A stretch of DNA of 64,000 bases from contig JAFRCW010000004.1 in assembly GCA_017404145.1 (NCBI GenBank), positions 1 through 64,000 on the forward strand, written 5' to 3'. The position numbers and the translations under genes were made by a program. This document shows, one piece after another, positions 54,967 through 64,000 of the stretch; the first letter of the stretch is position 1; every line of letters starts with the position of its first letter. This stretch comes from Ruminococcus sp. (lineage in GTDB: Bacteria; Bacillota; Clostridia; Oscillospirales; Acutalibacteraceae). The notes below the pieces were generated by a model. The model saw only the letters and a program-made list of their open reading frames with translations, was not told the origin of the DNA and made no database searches.

Positions 54967-57330
54967 TTATGCGATGTCAAAGAAGTCTGCGTCGTAAGAA
55001 TTGCCCTGTACCGGCGCGTCACTCGAGATATAGACGCCGATGTTGCCGTCAATATCCAGGTCAACGGTCTGAGCTTTGCCTTCACCCGAACCGGTATTAA
55101 TAATAAAGTGGCTGTATTCCATCGGGACGAAGCCGAAGAACTGGGTCTCGCCGTAGTCGTTGATCTGATAGAACTGCATCGATTCACCCGGCCATTCGCT
55201 GTCGCCGTCGTTCTCCCAGCTGTAGATATGGATATCGCTCCATCCCTTGTTGTTGGAGAAGATAACCGTATAGCAGCCTTCCTGCGTCGGGAACGAGGGC
55301 TGAGGCGGCTCGGGAGGATCGGTATAAGGCTGAGGCTCTGTATAAGGCTCATACGTCGGGATCGGATCGGTCGGATCAACAGTAGTCGGAATCACAACAC
55401 TTGTGGGATTCTCGGGACTGATCTCGATCTTCACCTCGGTATTCACTCTTGTAGGCGTAGTTATTGACGCTAAGAACTTCTGGATATAAGTTGCGTCGAG
55501 AACAGAAATGACCTTATCCTCATCGGTATCGCCGGCGATCATCTGCTTCTCATTAAAAGTAACCAGCTGAGCGAGCTTCTTCTGGATAGAAGTCGCGTCG
55601 ATAACGGAAATGGTACCGTCTAAATCAGCGTCGCCGACCTTGTAGGTGAAATATACGGGAGCCTGTGTAGGAGGCTGTGTGGGAGGATTGGTGGGAGGAG
55701 CGGTTGTAGGAGCCTGTGTAGGCTTCTGGGTCTCGGTAGGTGTGGGAGTAGGAACGCTGTCCTTATAGATCACCGCAACGCCGGTATTGCCGACGCTGCC
55801 GGAGATCTTGGAGGAGGTTACAGTGAACTTGTTGCCGGTAATCGCGTCAACATAGGTACCGGCAGTGAGCTTATGGTTGGTAAGGCTGACCGTCTTGGTG
55901 GTGGTGCCGCCGAGGTTGACGATCACGCAGCCGGTGGTGCCGCGCTCGATGTAGGCGGTGCTGCTCTGGTTATTGGTGCAGTACTCGGACTGACCGATAT
56001 AGTAGTTATGGAAACGGTTGACAGCCTTGGTGGTAGCGTTGGACCAAGAGGTCTTGTTCGCGGTACCCATCACGATATTCTTGAGCGCGTTGGTAGAAGT
56101 GCCATCATCGGGACGCGCAAGATAAACGGTGGTAAAGCCGGCACGACCTGCGGTCAGCGCCCATATCTTACCTCTTTGAACAGCATTCAGAGAAGTAGTA
56201 GTGCCATCAATATAAGTATCGTGAGACTCTTCCCAGAGTACGGTATTCGCCTTAGTGAACTTAGAGTTGCCGGTATCGTTATAGAAAGGAGTCGCATCGC
56301 CCTGACCTGCGTTTCTGACAGCGGGCATAATCTGATCGCGGTGAGCGCAGTTATCGGTGACCTCAAAGAATTTGAAGTACATCGAATAGGGACGGTTCAC
56401 GCCGCAGGTGTTCAGAATCTCACCGTAAGCGTAGCCTTCCTTTTCGGGATGCGCCGCCCTGACGGCGGTCAGCGTGTTCTTCCAGAAGTCGGATCTGAGA
56501 GAGGAAATGTCATCGGGAGTTTCGATGTGCTTCGCGGCGTCAAAACGGAAGCCGTCGGCGCCCGCGGTCATCAGTTCGTCCATATAGTCGTAGATCGCCT
56601 TCTGGACTCTGCTGTCCTCTGTCTTCAGGTCGGGAAGATGGGAGGTACAGTTACGGGTCAAATCATAGGTAGAGTCATACTGAGAAGCGTTATTCTCAAT
56701 ATACTGCATATTCTTATAGGGAGAGTGGAACAGATTGTTGTTATAGATCTCAGGCTCATAGGTCTTTGCCAGAGGAGTAACATGGTTGATCGGGTTTTTA
56801 TCATAACTGCTACTCTGATCGTCGTTCTCATAGCCGTTGGTACCCATATGGTTGATAACGGTATCGACGATGACCTTCATCCCGAGAGAATGCGCCTTGT
56901 TACACATAGAGACAAATTCAGATTTGGTGCCGAGGGCGTTGTCGGTCAGCTCGTTGATCTGGAAGCCGGCGGGCTGATAAAACATCCACCAGCCGTTGTT
57001 GCCCTGCTCAAACTTGGCTCCCTTCGTCGCCTCTTTGATGACGTTGGGAGGCGATACCTGAACGGTGGTAAAGCCCTGATCGGCAATCAGCTCGAGATTT
57101 GACTCGATATTCTTATAGGACCAAGTCCAGGCCTGAAGAATGGTACCGTCGTTAACGGTAGACGACAAGCCGTAGTTATTTGACGCGGACGACTGCGCAA
57201 GCATATCCTGATAGGCGGACTGAGCCGTATCAACACTCACGCCCGATACCGCATAAGTACCGGCGACAACCGCGCAGGTACATACAATCAGTACAGCCAG
57301 CAATAAGCTGAGAATGCGTTTCACTTTCAT
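54967..57330 (-). CDS. Secreted alpha-amylase with dockerin and starch-binding domain
   Basis: This 787-residue GH13 enzyme should cut starch outside the cell. Parts in order: signal peptide (1-28), GH13 barrel with region I DTVINH (156-161), nucleophile Asp264 in DGFRFDAAKHIE, acid Glu304 in YAYGEIL and Asp371 in EESHDTY; a C-terminal beta domain; a Pro/Thr linker; a type I dockerin of about 65 residues with two Ca-binding repeats (VGDADLDGTISVIDATSIQK, AGDTDEDKVISVLDATYIQK); a second Pro linker; and a C-terminal CBM26-like module (GWSDIHIYSWENDGDSEWPG). AGGAGG precedes the ATG. Dockerin-bearing amylases form the amylosome of Ruminococcus bromii. Confidence 0.93.
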   Translation of the reverse strand: MKVKRILSLLLAVLIVCTCAVVAGTYAVSGVSVDTAQSAYQDMLAQSSASNNYGLSSTVNDGTILQAWTWSYKNIESNLELIADQGFTTVQVSPPNVIKEATKGAKFEQGNNGWWMFYQPAGFQINELTDNALGTKSEFVSMCNKAHSLGMKVIVDTVINHMGTNGYENDDQSSSYDKNPINHVTPLAKTYEPEIYNNNLFHSPYKNMQYIENNASQYDSTYDLTRNCTSHLPDLKTEDSRVQKAIYDYMDELMTAGADGFRFDAAKHIETPDDISSLRSDFWKNTLTAVRAAHPEKEGYAYGEILNTCGVNRPYSMYFKFFEVTDNCAHRDQIMPAVRNAGQGDATPFYNDTGNSKFTKANTVLWEESHDTYIDGTTTSLNAVQRGKIWALTAGRAGFTTVYLARPDDGTSTNALKNIVMGTANKTSWSNATTKAVNRFHNYYIGQSEYCTNNQSSTAYIERGTTGCVIVNLGGTTTKTVSLTNHKLTAGTYVDAITGNKFTVTSSKISGSVGNTGVAVIYKDSVPTPTPTETQKPTQAPTTAPPTNPPTQPPTQAPVYFTYKVGDADLDGTISVIDATSIQKKLAQLVTFNEKQMIAGDTDEDKVISVLDATYIQKFLASITTPTRVNTEVKIEISPENPTSVVIPTTVDPTDPIPTYEPYTEPQPYTDPPEPPQPSFPTQEGCYTVIFSNNKGWSDIHIYSWENDGDSEWPGESMQFYQINDYGETQFFGFVPMEYSHFIINTGSGEGKAQTVDLDIDGNIGVYISSDAPVQGNSYDADFFDIA

Positions 57331-57391
57331 ATGAATCCTCCTAAAGCCGGATAGAGCGGTATTACCCCAGACTATCCATATTAATAATATA

Positions 57392-57420
57392 AGTATAGCA
57401 AATCAAGAAATCTTATTCAA
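57392..57420 (-). promoter_or_regulatory. Sigma-A type promoter of the amylase gene
   Basis: TTGAAT (57415-57420) and TATACT (57392-57397) are 17 bp apart on the minus strand, about 60 bases before the ATG. Confidence 0.6.
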
Positions 57421-57544
57421 TCCGCTTTTTCTACAAATATTACGCAAAGTTTTTTACATATTAGATAAAAGGAAGAAAGAAATAATGCTATTTTGACTTG
57501 CAATATTCACAAAAAGATGCTACAATCTTTCTTGGTGATTCAAT

Positions 57545-57922
57545 ATGAAAAAATGTGAGTACTGCGCAAAGGAAATCTCTTATCACGAAATGTACTGTGA
57601 CGAGGACTGTCAAAGAAAAGCGAACGCATACTATGATCTGAAAGAAAAATTTTCTAAACTCTTTATGATTGTCAACGGTATCTGTGTGCTGTCGATCGGT
57701 ATCTTTATCTTCGCTTTCTCTTTCTTTCCGGAGTTAGGCTTATACGGCGCGTCCGGCGCGCTGATCATTCTCGGCTTGATGTATTTCTTTCTCCCCTTCC
57801 CTCCGGAGATTATGATCAATAAATACAAAATTGAAAAATCTCTCAAAATTTGCCGTATAATTGCCATCGTTTTATTTGTAATAGGCGTTGAATTATTAAC
57901 GACAGCCATCATCGTATACTGA
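57545..57922 (+). CDS. Small membrane protein with zinc-ribbon N-terminus
   Basis: The 125-residue protein starts with a short Cys cluster (KKCEYCAKEISYHEMYCDEDC, CxxC then CxxxC) that may bind zinc, and has three membrane helices (FMIVNGICVLSIGIFIFAF, LGLYGASGALIILGLMYFF, CRIIAIVLFVIGVELLTTAI). I do not know its function. GGTGA precedes the ATG. It is divergent from the amylase gene. Confidence 0.8.
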   Translation: MKKCEYCAKEISYHEMYCDEDCQRKANAYYDLKEKFSKLFMIVNGICVLSIGIFIFAFSFFPELGLYGASGALIILGLMYFFLPFPPEIMINKYKIEKSLKICRIIAIVLFVIGVELLTTAIIVY

Positions 57923-58003
57923 TGAATATATCCTTCATTTTTGCAGAAACTATGTTTACATATCTCTCAGTTTGAGGAGAAATGCAGAAATGGAGGTATT
58001 TTT

Positions 58004-58231
58004 ATGCTTGATAAAATTGCGCTGACCCTTCTGATCATCGGCGGCGTCAACTGGGGCTCTATCGGTTTGTTCCAGTTCGATATCGTCGCGTGGATCTTCG
58101 GCGGTCAGGACGCGGTATTCAGCCGTATCATTTATGTGATCGTCGCGCTCGCTGCGCTGTGGTGTATCTCTCTGTTGTTCAGAGACAAGACCGAAGCGGG
58201 AGACAGAGATTATCACACCAGTATGACATAA
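58004..58231 (+). CDS. DUF378 small membrane protein (YuzA-like)
   Basis: The 75-residue protein has two helices and the DUF378 signature IALTLLIIGGVNWGSIGLFQ followed by FDIVAWIFGGQDAVFSRIIY and VIVALAALWCISLLFR. Function is unknown. ATG 58004 follows GGAGG at 7 nt; in-frame codons upstream lack a ribosome-binding site. Confidence 0.9.
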   Translation: MLDKIALTLLIIGGVNWGSIGLFQFDIVAWIFGGQDAVFSRIIYVIVALAALWCISLLFRDKTEAGDRDYHTSMT

Positions 58232-58242
58232 AAGAATAAAGT

Positions 58243-58273
58243 AAAAAAACGGGACTGTGCAAGCAGTCCCGTT
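58243..58273 (-). terminator. Terminator of the LCP gene (possibly bidirectional)
   Basis: AACGGGACTG and CAGTCCCGTT pair over 10 bp. Seven T residues follow on the minus strand; the plus strand lacks a T-run. Confidence 0.8.
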
Positions 58274-58316
58274 AATCATTATAATTTATTTAGTGAGGTA
58301 CCATTCTGCCCGGTAA

Positions 58317-59531
58317 TCAATTGCTTTCGGAACCGGATCTGGAAACCGCATCTTCATAGACGAAGGAAGCAAGATCGTATCTGACCTGATCCCAGTTATT
58401 GATTACAATAACAGACTGGCCGTTATCGGTAGTACCGTAGCTCCAGTTAGGCTGAGTCGGAAGCGACAGCTCCGCCATATCATACTGGAGATAGGTCATC
58501 ATATTCGACACGAGAAATGTGATATCGCTCTTCTTAAGGTTGGTGGTAATCAAAGGTCCGATCTTGTTGACGATCGCAACCAGCTCCGGAAGCGTAGCGT
58601 CTTCTCTGAGACTCTTGATGATCGTTTCGATCAGGTTTCTCTGACGGGAGGTACGGTCCCAGTCATCACCGGAGAAGCTGAAATCGGGATTACCGCCCAG
58701 ATTTTCCTCGCCGCGGTCTCTTGCGTACCAAAGCGCCTGATACTCGTCGAGATGCACCATCTGCTTCTCTTCATACGGATCATATTCCAGCAGATCCGTA
58801 TCGTCAAACTGGTCATTAACAATGATCTGCGCGTTGATATACTCGATCTCCTCCAAGGTCAGTTCGATATCGACGCCGCCGAGTTCATAAATGATATCTC
58901 TGAAGGAATCAAAGTCAACAACGGCGTATTTATCGACCTTAATTCCGAAATTCGCTTCGATCGTCTTGATGGACAGCGGCACGCCGCCGGTTGAGAACGC
59001 GGAATTGATCTTGTTATCGCCGTAACCGGGGATGCTGACATAGGTATCTCTCTGGAAGGACGTCAGCTTGATTTTCTTATTTACCGTATCGATAGACACG
59101 AGGATCATCGTATCGGAACGGCCGTAAGGCTCGCCGTTTTCTTCGTCGCCGTGATAATCCTGTCCGAACAAAAGAATATTTAATACGGAAGAGGATGACA
59201 GAAGCGAGTTTCCCGCATCCTTCACGGTAACAGTAGATTCCTGCGCCGCGGTCGGATTGGTGTTGGCAACAGGAGGAATAATCTCCTCAAAATTCAAAGA
59301 GTCGATGACTTTATAATAACCGACAAAACCTGTACCGACTATCAACATTATAATGGAAAGCACCAGAACAAAAATACGTCTGCCTCTTCCCTTTCTTCTT
59401 CTTTTTCTTTCTCTGTCCGATCTCTCGGCAGCAATTCTCTCTGCTCTTTCGGTGGATTGGCGTGAGGAACCGTAAGCTCGCTGAACTTGGCTCGATGAAG
59501 AAATATCAACGAAGTCATCGTTTCTTGCCAC
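58317..59531 (-). CDS. LytR-CpsA-Psr family wall-polymer ligase
   Basis: LCP proteins attach teichoic acids or capsule polymers from undecaprenyl carriers to peptidoglycan on the outer face of the membrane. The 404 residues have a basic cytoplasmic N-terminus (ERKRRRKGRGRR), one membrane helix (IFVLVLSIIMLIVGTGFVGY) and the LCP domain: LLFGQDYHG, GRSDTMILVSIDTVNKKIKL, SFQRDTYVSIPGYGDNKINS, and DGVDIELTLEEIEY-like GGVDIELTLEEI. Key Asp and Arg residues are present. Start is GTG after AAAGGCGGG. Confidence 0.93.
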   Translation of the reverse strand: MARNDDFVDISSSSQVQRAYGSSRQSTERAERIAAERSDRERKRRRKGRGRRIFVLVLSIIMLIVGTGFVGYYKVIDSLNFEEIIPPVANTNPTAAQESTVTVKDAGNSLLSSSSVLNILLFGQDYHGDEENGEPYGRSDTMILVSIDTVNKKIKLTSFQRDTYVSIPGYGDNKINSAFSTGGVPLSIKTIEANFGIKVDKYAVVDFDSFRDIIYELGGVDIELTLEEIEYINAQIIVNDQFDDTDLLEYDPYEEKQMVHLDEYQALWYARDRGEENLGGNPDFSFSGDDWDRTSRQRNLIETIIKSLREDATLPELVAIVNKIGPLITTNLKKSDITFLVSNMMTYLQYDMAELSLPTQPNWSYGTTDNGQSVIVINNWDQVRYDLASFVYEDAVSRSGSESN

Positions 59532-59739
59532 ACTATCCCGCCTTTCTGATAAATTGGATATTTGAAAACATATAATTTTTCATATTAATACCCATACATT
59601 ATACACCGATATTATTATTATATTTTCCGATAAAGAATATTTAGTCGAAATTCAGAAAAATTTAACAACTTGTAGTAGTTTTGTAACATTCTATGTATAT
59701 ATGTTGTGGAATATAATATTCAGTTGTTGTATTACCGGA

Positions 59740-60309
59740 TCAAAGCTCATCCAAAGTCTTATAAAAAGACGGGAGAAATTCCTCCATAAAAATCTCGAGA
59801 GCGGGAAGATTCATCGCGTGCAATGTCTTTTCCGTAGCTTTTTTGGCGTCGTTGAATTCCATATTTCCCATACGGACCTCTTCGATGCATTTGATCAGCG
59901 CGGAGAGCTTGTCCGCCGCTTTCACGTAAACCAGCAGCTCTTGATCTGTCGGCGAAACGATATCCTCATACTCTTCTCTGATATCCTCCGGCAGCAAAGA
60001 AAGCAGACGCTGTTCGGCGATATGCTCGATTTCTTTATATGCGGATTTGATATCCGCGTTATAGTACTTGATAGGAGTCGGCATATCTCCGGTGATGATT
60101 TCGCTTGCGTCATGATAGATGCCGATCACCGCCGCTTTTTCCGCGTCAAGGCTCTCTCCCAGTCTTTTATTTGCAACTGTAACCAGTATGTGTGAGAACA
60201 TCGCAACCTGCAGACTATGCTCGGAAATGTTCTCGTATTTGGTATTATTCATCAGCCCCCAGCGGTTGATATATTTCATTCTGGAAAGTATCGCAAAAAA
60301 ACTGCTCAT
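59740..60309 (-). CDS. HD-domain 5'-deoxynucleotidase, YfbR-like
   Basis: The 189-residue protein matches YfbR-type HD phosphohydrolases that dephosphorylate deoxynucleoside monophosphates: SSFFAILSRMKYINRWGLM, NISEHSLQVAMFSHILV (metal His), GIYHDASEIITGDMPTPIKY (HD motif and TPxK) and VKAADKLSALIKCIEE. ATG 60309 is preferred with AAAGGA upstream; ten codons further upstream are possible. Confidence 0.92.
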   Translation of the reverse strand: MSSFFAILSRMKYINRWGLMNNTKYENISEHSLQVAMFSHILVTVANKRLGESLDAEKAAVIGIYHDASEIITGDMPTPIKYYNADIKSAYKEIEHIAEQRLLSLLPEDIREEYEDIVSPTDQELLVYVKAADKLSALIKCIEEVRMGNMEFNDAKKATEKTLHAMNLPALEIFMEEFLPSFYKTLDEL

Positions 60310-60488
60310 TAAAGTCTGTCCTTTCTCATAAATTTTCATGATATTTTTCGAAATAGATATTTCTTTTTAAAATGAACTGTGATATAATAGATTAGTTTAT
60401 AATGGATAATTATGGTTATGATCGGATTTATCCCTATCATATCACATTATTCTACTCAGGTAAAGAGTTTTTTCAGGAGGTGAAAGCA

Positions 60489-62987
60489 GTGACGCCGAGA
60501 CGTATCTCTCCCCCTCAAAAAAAGAATTACGGATGGATCGCGTTTGTGTCCGGTTTAGGTCTCGCCGCAGCTGTTGTCATCCCTATCATCATATACGGGA
60601 ACGGATATTTCCTCTATTACGGAGATTTCAACGTTCAGGAAATCCCTTTCTATAAGCTCGCTCACGACGCGATCGCTTCCGGTAGCGCCAAATGGAGTCA
60701 GTATACCGATCTGGGAGCGAACTTTGTCGGCTCCTACAGCTTTTATTTGTTGGGATCGCCGTTTTTCTGGCTGTCGATGCTGATCCCGTCGCAGTACAGC
60801 GCCTACACGATCGGTCCTCTCCTGATTCTGAAACTGGGCTTATGCTCTTTCACCGCCTATATCTATCTGCGCCGCTACGTCAGAGACAGGAAATTCGCGG
60901 TGATCGGCGGTCTTTTGTACGCTTTTTCCGGTTTTTCCGTTTATAACATCTTTTTCTTCCATTTTCACGAACCGATGATTATTTTTCCGTTGGTTCTGGC
61001 AGCGATAGATGAATTTCATTATACCAAGAGAAGAGGTCTGGTAGGGCTTTCACTTTGCGCAAGCGCGATCATCAACTACTATTTCTTCTTCGGACAGGCA
61101 GTGTTCTGTCTGATATATTATGTCATCAAGCTGATCACCAAAGGATACAAGTTCCGTATCAAAGAATTCCTGCTGCTTGCCTGTGAATGCGTGATCGGAG
61201 TGATATCTTCCGCTGTGCTGATGCTGCCCTCTCTGGCGGCGATCATGGGAAATTATCGTCTGGGAGAAACACTCAACGGCTGGGGTGCGCTGCTGTATAA
61301 TAACACACAGCGGTATCTGCATATTTTTATCAGCTTCTTCTTCCCGCCGGATATTCCCGCAAGACCGAACTTCACTCCGGACTCCAACGCAAAATGGGCA
61401 TCGGTCGCCGCGTTTTTACCGATTTTCTCCGTTGTTTTTGTCGCGGCGTTCGTCAAAAAAAGAAAAAGAAGCTTTTTTACCATACTGTTCACAGTACTGA
61501 TCATTATGGCGTTTGTACCGATTCTTAACGCTTCTTTCCAGGCGCTGAATTCGGTTTTCTACACCAGATGGTTCTATATGCTGACGCTGATGATGATCGT
61601 GATGACCGTCTACGAGCTGGAGCATATTGAAGAAACCGATTTTAAGAAAGGTTTTATTTTCACCGCTTCTGTCACCGTCACCGTCGCGCTGCTGATCGGA
61701 CTGATGCCTTATGTACTATATGAACAAGATGGCGTCAAGGTATATCGCTTCGGGATAGAAAAAACCACTTTACGGTTCTGGATCTTTGTCCTAATGTCTG
61801 TTGCCGGTCTGGCGGCAGTGCTTTTGAGCTATCTATTCCTCAGAAAGAAGAAAAAGCTGTTTTTCCGGGTGATCTGCGCTGTTTTATGCCTGTTTATTGT
61901 CGGCTACAGTGAGTTTTATCTTTTCATTGGAATCAGAGAAACCGATTATAACAAAGATTTTCTTCAGGAATATGCGCTGACATATTCCGACGGCATCTAT
62001 TTTGATGATATTGACAGCGTTCGTTCGGATTTTTACAGCTCAATGGATAATATCGGAATGTACTGGGGCGTCTCCAATATTCAGGCGTTTCACTCGATTG
62101 TTCCCGGCTCACTGATGGACTTTTACAATACTATCGGCGTCAAGAGAGACGTCGGTTCGCGTCCCGAGGCAAAATTCTACGGACTTCGCTCTCTTCTTTC
62201 GGTAAAATACCTTTTCACTCAAAACGAAAAATCCCTTTTCGATAAAAACGGTGAAACCGAAATGCCGGATTATGAACCGATCGGTTCGACCAAAGGCTTT
62301 GATACCTATGTCAACAAGAACTATATCCCGTACGGTTTTGTATACGACAAATTTATCTGTGAGGAAGAATTCAAAGAAATCTCCGAAGACGTTCAGCATC
62401 TTACCCTGCTGAAAGCGATGGTTCTCACACAGGATCAAATGCAAAAGTATAAGGATATCACAGGATATCAAGACGGGATGTATCTAAATCTAAATTCACA
62501 ATACAGTGAGAAGGATCTGCAAAAGGTCGAAAACCCGGAGTATTCCGACTTTGAAAGTATTACTACCGATTTTTCCTATACGCTTGACGATTACAGAAAC
62601 GACTGTGAATTGAGAAAAGCGAATACCTGTTCCGATTTCACCTATACAGACGAAGGCTTTAAGGCGACATTTACCAATAACGGCGACGCCAATCTGCTCT
62701 TCTTCTCTATCCCATATGACGAAGGATTCAAGGCGTATATCAACGGTGAAGAAGTCGAAATCGAAAAAGTGAATATCGGATTTATGGCTGTCAAAGTAGA
62801 GAAAGACTCTGTCAACGAGATAGAATTCAAATATACTACACCTTATCTGAAAGAGGGTATGTATATCTCTATCGCGGGAGGATCCCTGATGCTTCTGTAC
62901 ATTATCCTGACAGGCTTCTTGAGATCCAAGAGAAAATATAAAAGAAAATTCAGAATCAAAAAAGATAAAACGGGGAGGATCATATGA
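60489..62987 (+). CDS. YfhO-family multi-spanning membrane protein
   Basis: The 832-residue protein has about 13 membrane helices and a large extracellular C-terminal domain, the YfhO/GtrG-like arrangement. Visible family parts are YYGDFNVQEIPFYKLAHDAI, SYSFYLLGSPFFWLSMLIPS, GGLLYAFSGFSVYNIFFFHF and, near the end, FFSIPYDEGFKAYINGEEVE. B. subtilis YfhO glycosylates lipoteichoic acid. I choose GTG 60489 because AGGAGGTGA lies 6 nt upstream; the frame is open 29 codons further. Its stop overlaps the next start (ATGA). Confidence 0.9.
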   Translation: MTPRRISPPQKKNYGWIAFVSGLGLAAAVVIPIIIYGNGYFLYYGDFNVQEIPFYKLAHDAIASGSAKWSQYTDLGANFVGSYSFYLLGSPFFWLSMLIPSQYSAYTIGPLLILKLGLCSFTAYIYLRRYVRDRKFAVIGGLLYAFSGFSVYNIFFFHFHEPMIIFPLVLAAIDEFHYTKRRGLVGLSLCASAIINYYFFFGQAVFCLIYYVIKLITKGYKFRIKEFLLLACECVIGVISSAVLMLPSLAAIMGNYRLGETLNGWGALLYNNTQRYLHIFISFFFPPDIPARPNFTPDSNAKWASVAAFLPIFSVVFVAAFVKKRKRSFFTILFTVLIIMAFVPILNASFQALNSVFYTRWFYMLTLMMIVMTVYELEHIEETDFKKGFIFTASVTVTVALLIGLMPYVLYEQDGVKVYRFGIEKTTLRFWIFVLMSVAGLAAVLLSYLFLRKKKKLFFRVICAVLCLFIVGYSEFYLFIGIRETDYNKDFLQEYALTYSDGIYFDDIDSVRSDFYSSMDNIGMYWGVSNIQAFHSIVPGSLMDFYNTIGVKRDVGSRPEAKFYGLRSLLSVKYLFTQNEKSLFDKNGETEMPDYEPIGSTKGFDTYVNKNYIPYGFVYDKFICEEEFKEISEDVQHLTLLKAMVLTQDQMQKYKDITGYQDGMYLNLNSQYSEKDLQKVENPEYSDFESITTDFSYTLDDYRNDCELRKANTCSDFTYTDEGFKATFTNNGDANLLFFSIPYDEGFKAYINGEEVEIEKVNIGFMAVKVEKDSVNEIEFKYTTPYLKEGMYISIAGGSLMLLYIILTGFLRSKRKYKRKFRIKKDKTGRII

Positions 62988-64000
62988 GTTTCGGGGAAAA
63001 AATACTGGATTATAAAGATCAGATCATCACCGATTTAGGAGAACTGATCGCGATCAAATCCATTACACACGAAAGAGAGAAGTGCGAAGAAGCGCTTAAC
63101 TGGATGCTGAATAAAGCGGAGTCTTTCGGATTAAAAACAAAGAATATCAATAACGTCTCAGGTCATATCGAACTCGGCGAAGGCGGCAAGCTGTGCGGCG
63201 TTCTCTCCCACCTTGACGTCGTTCCCGAAGGAAACAACTGGGACTCTCTTCCCTTTGAGCTTTCTGTCGGCGACGGAAAAATGTACGGCAGAGGCATTGC
63301 GGACGATAAAGGCGCCGCGCTGATCAACCTCTACTGCCTGAAAGCTCTGAAGGATAACGGTGTGATCGGCAAGAATACCGTCCGCGCGATTTTCGGTACA
63401 AAGGAAGAGCGCGGAATGGATGATATGGACGAGTACTTCTCCTACGAGCCGATGCCGGAGCTGTCTTTCACTCCCGATTCCAACTACGGTATCTGTAAAT
63501 CTGAAAAGGGTCTGATCCAGCTCGAGATCTACGCTGATACCCATGACGGTACAACCCTTACTCAGCTTCACTCCGGTAAAGCGCCCAACGCGGTTCCCGA
63601 TACCGCCTACGCGCTGCTGGACTGTTCCGAAAACGAGGATCATCAGCTGATGCGTCTTGCCGACGCAAAGGAAGGCTCCTTTGAGTTCTACTACACCATT
63701 GACGGACTGATGATATTATCCCGCGGAAAAGCGGCTCACGCGATGGAGCCCCACAACGGGCTGAATGCCGCTACCGCGCTGATCGATCTTCTGACCGCCA
63801 ACTTCGCGATGCCCACACTCGGCTCTGTTCCGAACTTTATCAGTTCCTATATCGGCACCGATACCGACGGCGTAATGCTGGGCATCAAAATGAGAGATAA
63901 GGAATCCGGTCCTCTGACCGTCAACATCGGAACCGTACATATCGACGAGGGTTACTCCACCTGTACGATGGATATTCGCTATCCCGTTACCGCAGACGGT
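62984..64000 (+). CDS. PepV-like M20 dipeptidase, 5' part (cut by window edge)
   Basis: 339 codons of an M20 zinc peptidase are present; the end lies outside. The sequence starts SFGEKILDYKDQIITDLGEL and has the metal motifs CGVLSHLDVVPEGNNW (His), GRGIADDKGAALINLYCLKA (bridging Asp) and FGTKEERGMDDMDEY (catalytic Glu), as in PepV/Sapep dipeptidases. ATG 62984 overlaps the upstream stop by 4 nt and follows GGGAGG, so it is coupled to the YfhO-like gene. Confidence 0.92.
   Translation, partial: MSFGEKILDYKDQIITDLGELIAIKSITHEREKCEEALNWMLNKAESFGLKTKNINNVSGHIELGEGGKLCGVLSHLDVVPEGNNWDSLPFELSVGDGKMYGRGIADDKGAALINLYCLKALKDNGVIGKNTVRAIFGTKEERGMDDMDEYFSYEPMPELSFTPDSNYGICKSEKGLIQLEIYADTHDGTTLTQLHSGKAPNAVPDTAYALLDCSENEDHQLMRLADAKEGSFEFYYTIDGLMILSRGKAAHAMEPHNGLNAATALIDLLTANFAMPTLGSVPNFISSYIGTDTDGVMLGIKMRDKESGPLTVNIGTVHIDEGYSTCTMDIRYPVTADG

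Noticed and set aside
55873..57102. 409-codon plus-strand open frame opposite the amylase gene
   Set aside because: It is antisense to a gene with clear catalytic motifs and has no ribosome-binding site or recognisable domain. GC-rich third positions of the real gene explain the open frame.

Overview
The window looks like chromosomal DNA of a spore-forming, anaerobic gut or rumen Firmicute of the Oscillospiraceae/Ruminococcus type. The evidence is sporulation genes (spoIIGA-sigE), a Na+-type V-ATPase in place of an F-ATPase, a Prp-processed L27, a secreted amylase carrying a dockerin and a C-terminal starch-binding-like module (as in Ruminococcus bromii amylosome enzymes), and ferredoxin-dependent 2-oxoacid metabolism. 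The species assignment is inference. All names come from motif reading without a database search.

Layout. 1-10.3 kb (minus strand): 5' part of gyrA, then a housekeeping block transcribed right to left: rpsB-tsf (own promoter, structured leader and terminator), then pyrH-frr-uppS-cdsA-dxr-rseP-ispG, which joins translation, isoprenoid, phospholipid and envelope functions. 10.8-16 kb: a spore/cell-wall hydrolase region with a fibronectin-III polysaccharide deacetylase, a SleB-like hydrolase, a YlmC-like protein and a DHHW/DUF4358 pair. 16.2-25 kb: complete V-ATPase operon in the order ntpF-I-K-E-C-G-A-B-D. 25.2-26.8 kb: spoIIGA-sigE. 26.8-35 kb: yitT, mrnC, obg, rpmA-prp-rplU, folD, lgt and a ymfF/ymfH peptidase pair. 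35.1-36.6 kb: an AT-rich orphan gene next to tRNA-Leu(GAG).

36.7-42.5 kb holds the most unusual system: an adenylation enzyme, a carrier protein, a BtrK/diaminopimelate-type PLP decarboxylase, an MBOAT acyltransferase and a DltD-like SGNH protein in one operon. It resembles dltABCD with a decarboxylase added. I propose that it activates an amino acid on the carrier, decarboxylates it there, and exports the resulting amino-acyl group onto a surface polymer. 42.7-46.8 kb: FAD oxidoreductase, a small membrane protein, lactate dehydrogenase, amidohydrolase. 46.9-54.1 kb: a sodium symporter followed by paaK-iorA-iorB-paaK-ACT, an arylacetate/arylpyruvate interconversion module. 54.3-64 kb: DUF1643, dockerin amylase, small membrane proteins, an LCP ligase, a YfbR-like nucleotidase, a YfhO-like membrane protein and the 5' part of a PepV-like dipeptidase.

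A second notable feature is the intergenic DNA. Between many genes, even inside operons, lie mosaics built from (i) AT-rich words repeated in tandem and often in opposite orientation on the two sides of a core, and (ii) short GC-rich palindromes such as GGGAGGGTC-AA-GACCCTCCC. They sit close to start and stop codons and create false N-terminal extensions of ispG and obg.
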